From: Stappia sp.
Lineage (GTDB): Bacteria > Pseudomonadota > Alphaproteobacteria > Rhizobiales > Stappiaceae
Direction: 5' to 3'
DNA: 64,000 nt
Assembly: GCA_002722295.1 (NCBI GenBank)
Contig: PBLF01000030.1
Span: 62,001 to 126,000, forward strand
A program made the translations under genes and the position numbers. The notes under the pieces are model-generated. The model made no database searches. It saw only the letters and a list, made by a program, of their open reading frames with translations, and had not been told where the DNA came from. How positions within the stretch are numbered: position 1 is the stretch's first letter; each line of letters begins with the position of its first letter. Below, piece after piece: positions 63,501-64,000 of this stretch.

Positions 63501-63528
63501 GCAGGTTCCCGGGTTTGCCCGGGAGGCC

Positions 63529-64000
63529 TCACGGAGGATCGGCCCGCACGGTCGCGCGCGTTGCGTTCGAGCGGCCGAGCTGCTTCTCGCGGAAGGCCGT
63601 GTAGAAGGCGGCGATCACGATGAGCGCGGCGCCCAGATAGGTGGCATAGGCGGGAAGGTCGCCGAACAGCAGAAACCCGATCACGGTCGCATAGAGCAGC
63701 CGGACGTATTCGAAGGCGGCGATGGCCGAGGCCTCGCCGGCGCGGAAGGCGCGGATGTTGCACATCTGTCCTGCCCAGGAGGAAATGCCGATCACCCCGA
63801 GCAGAAGCCATTCCGTCAGGGTCGGCGTGACCCAGCTCCAGATGGCGAAGGGGGCCATGATGACGCCCACGAAGACCGCCTGGTAGGTGAGGATGGTGAC
63901 CGGGCGTTCCACCTGCGAAAGCTTGCGGATGATGATCATCACGCAGGACGCGCCACAGGCGCCGAGCACGGCCAGGACGGCATAGGGGTTGAGGCCGCCT
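63529..64000 (-). CDS. DMT/EamA-family transporter, C-terminal part (truncated by window)
   Basis: The frame runs from the stop at 63529 past the right edge. The visible about 156 residues contain four to five hydrophobic helices with the EamA pattern: TILTYQAVFVGVIMAPFAIW, EWLLLGVIGISSWAGQMCNI, FEYVRLLYATVIGFLLFGDL and YLGAALIVIAAFYTAFREKQ. Members export metabolites or amino acids. The apparent GTG at 63969 is internal because the frame continues upstream. Confidence 0.85.
   Translation of the reverse strand, partial: GGLNPYAVLAVLGACGASCVMIIIRKLSQVERPVTILTYQAVFVGVIMAPFAIWSWVTPTLTEWLLLGVIGISSWAGQMCNIRAFRAGEASAIAAFEYVRLLYATVIGFLLFGDLPAYATYLGAALIVIAAFYTAFREKQLGRSNATRATVRADPP

Overview
The window is GC-rich DNA from an alphaproteobacterium, most likely of the Hyphomicrobiales (Rhizobiales). 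The basis is the fructose ABC operon of Sinorhizobium frcRBCA type fused to Entner-Doudoroff genes, a class III alcohol dehydrogenase/S-formylglutathione hydrolase pair, an alpha-type ribbon-helix-helix protein and a prophage protein resembling the DNA-binding half of CtrA. The species cannot be named from the sequence alone. There are no rRNA genes and one tRNA gene.

Positions 1 to about 20150 are the right part of a temperate podovirus-like prophage that runs off the left edge. Its integrase reads towards the 3' end of a tRNA-Lys(CUU) gene at 20150-20225, the likely integration site. From the left, on the minus strand, come a morphogenesis block (T7-type head-tail connector, large and small terminase) and a region dense in CTAACC(G) heptamers. 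Then, on the plus strand, comes a compact immunity unit: a C4-type antisense RNA, a short icd-like gene, a second small gene and a Bro-N antirepressor. A long minus-strand early operon follows: helicase, toprim primase, methyltransferase, two CtrA-like winged-helix proteins, ParB-like protein, Cro-like proteins. A repressor with no visible Ser-Lys autocleavage dyad sits between two copies of one 18-bp operator. A plus-strand run of small overlapping genes then leads to the integrase.

The most striking element is at 5737-5955. A Y-shaped RNA carries two unpaired segments complementary to two separate target pairs, one around the Shine-Dalgarno sequence of the first gene and one in an upstream hairpin that is followed by a terminator. 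This is the logic of the phage P1/P7 C4 system, here in an alphaproteobacterial T7-like prophage. With a repressor that looks non-cleavable, it suggests induction through antirepressor and antisense RNA rather than through the SOS response.

Positions 20226 to 64000 are host chromosome. Branched-chain amino acid genes come first: ilvB-ilvN with a clear Leu-Ile-Ile-Val leader peptide and attenuator, and leuA with a Leu-rich leader; ilvC lies further on. Then come miaA/serB, the hflK-hflC-DUF2065-degP membrane quality-control group, formaldehyde detoxification (frmA, fghA), folA, ilvC with a duplicated 3' tail, small regulator and stress genes, an Lrp/ald divergon and a tandem pair of glycine-zipper lipoproteins.

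From 58645 down to 46248 a long minus-strand block takes up fructose (frcR, frcB, frcC, frcA), phosphorylates it (PfkB kinase) and degrades it by the Entner-Doudoroff route (pgi, zwf, edd, eda). The usual pgl is missing. The window ends with adenine deaminase, a long-chain acyl-CoA ligase, a helix-turn-helix/binding-protein-like regulator and a truncated EamA transporter.
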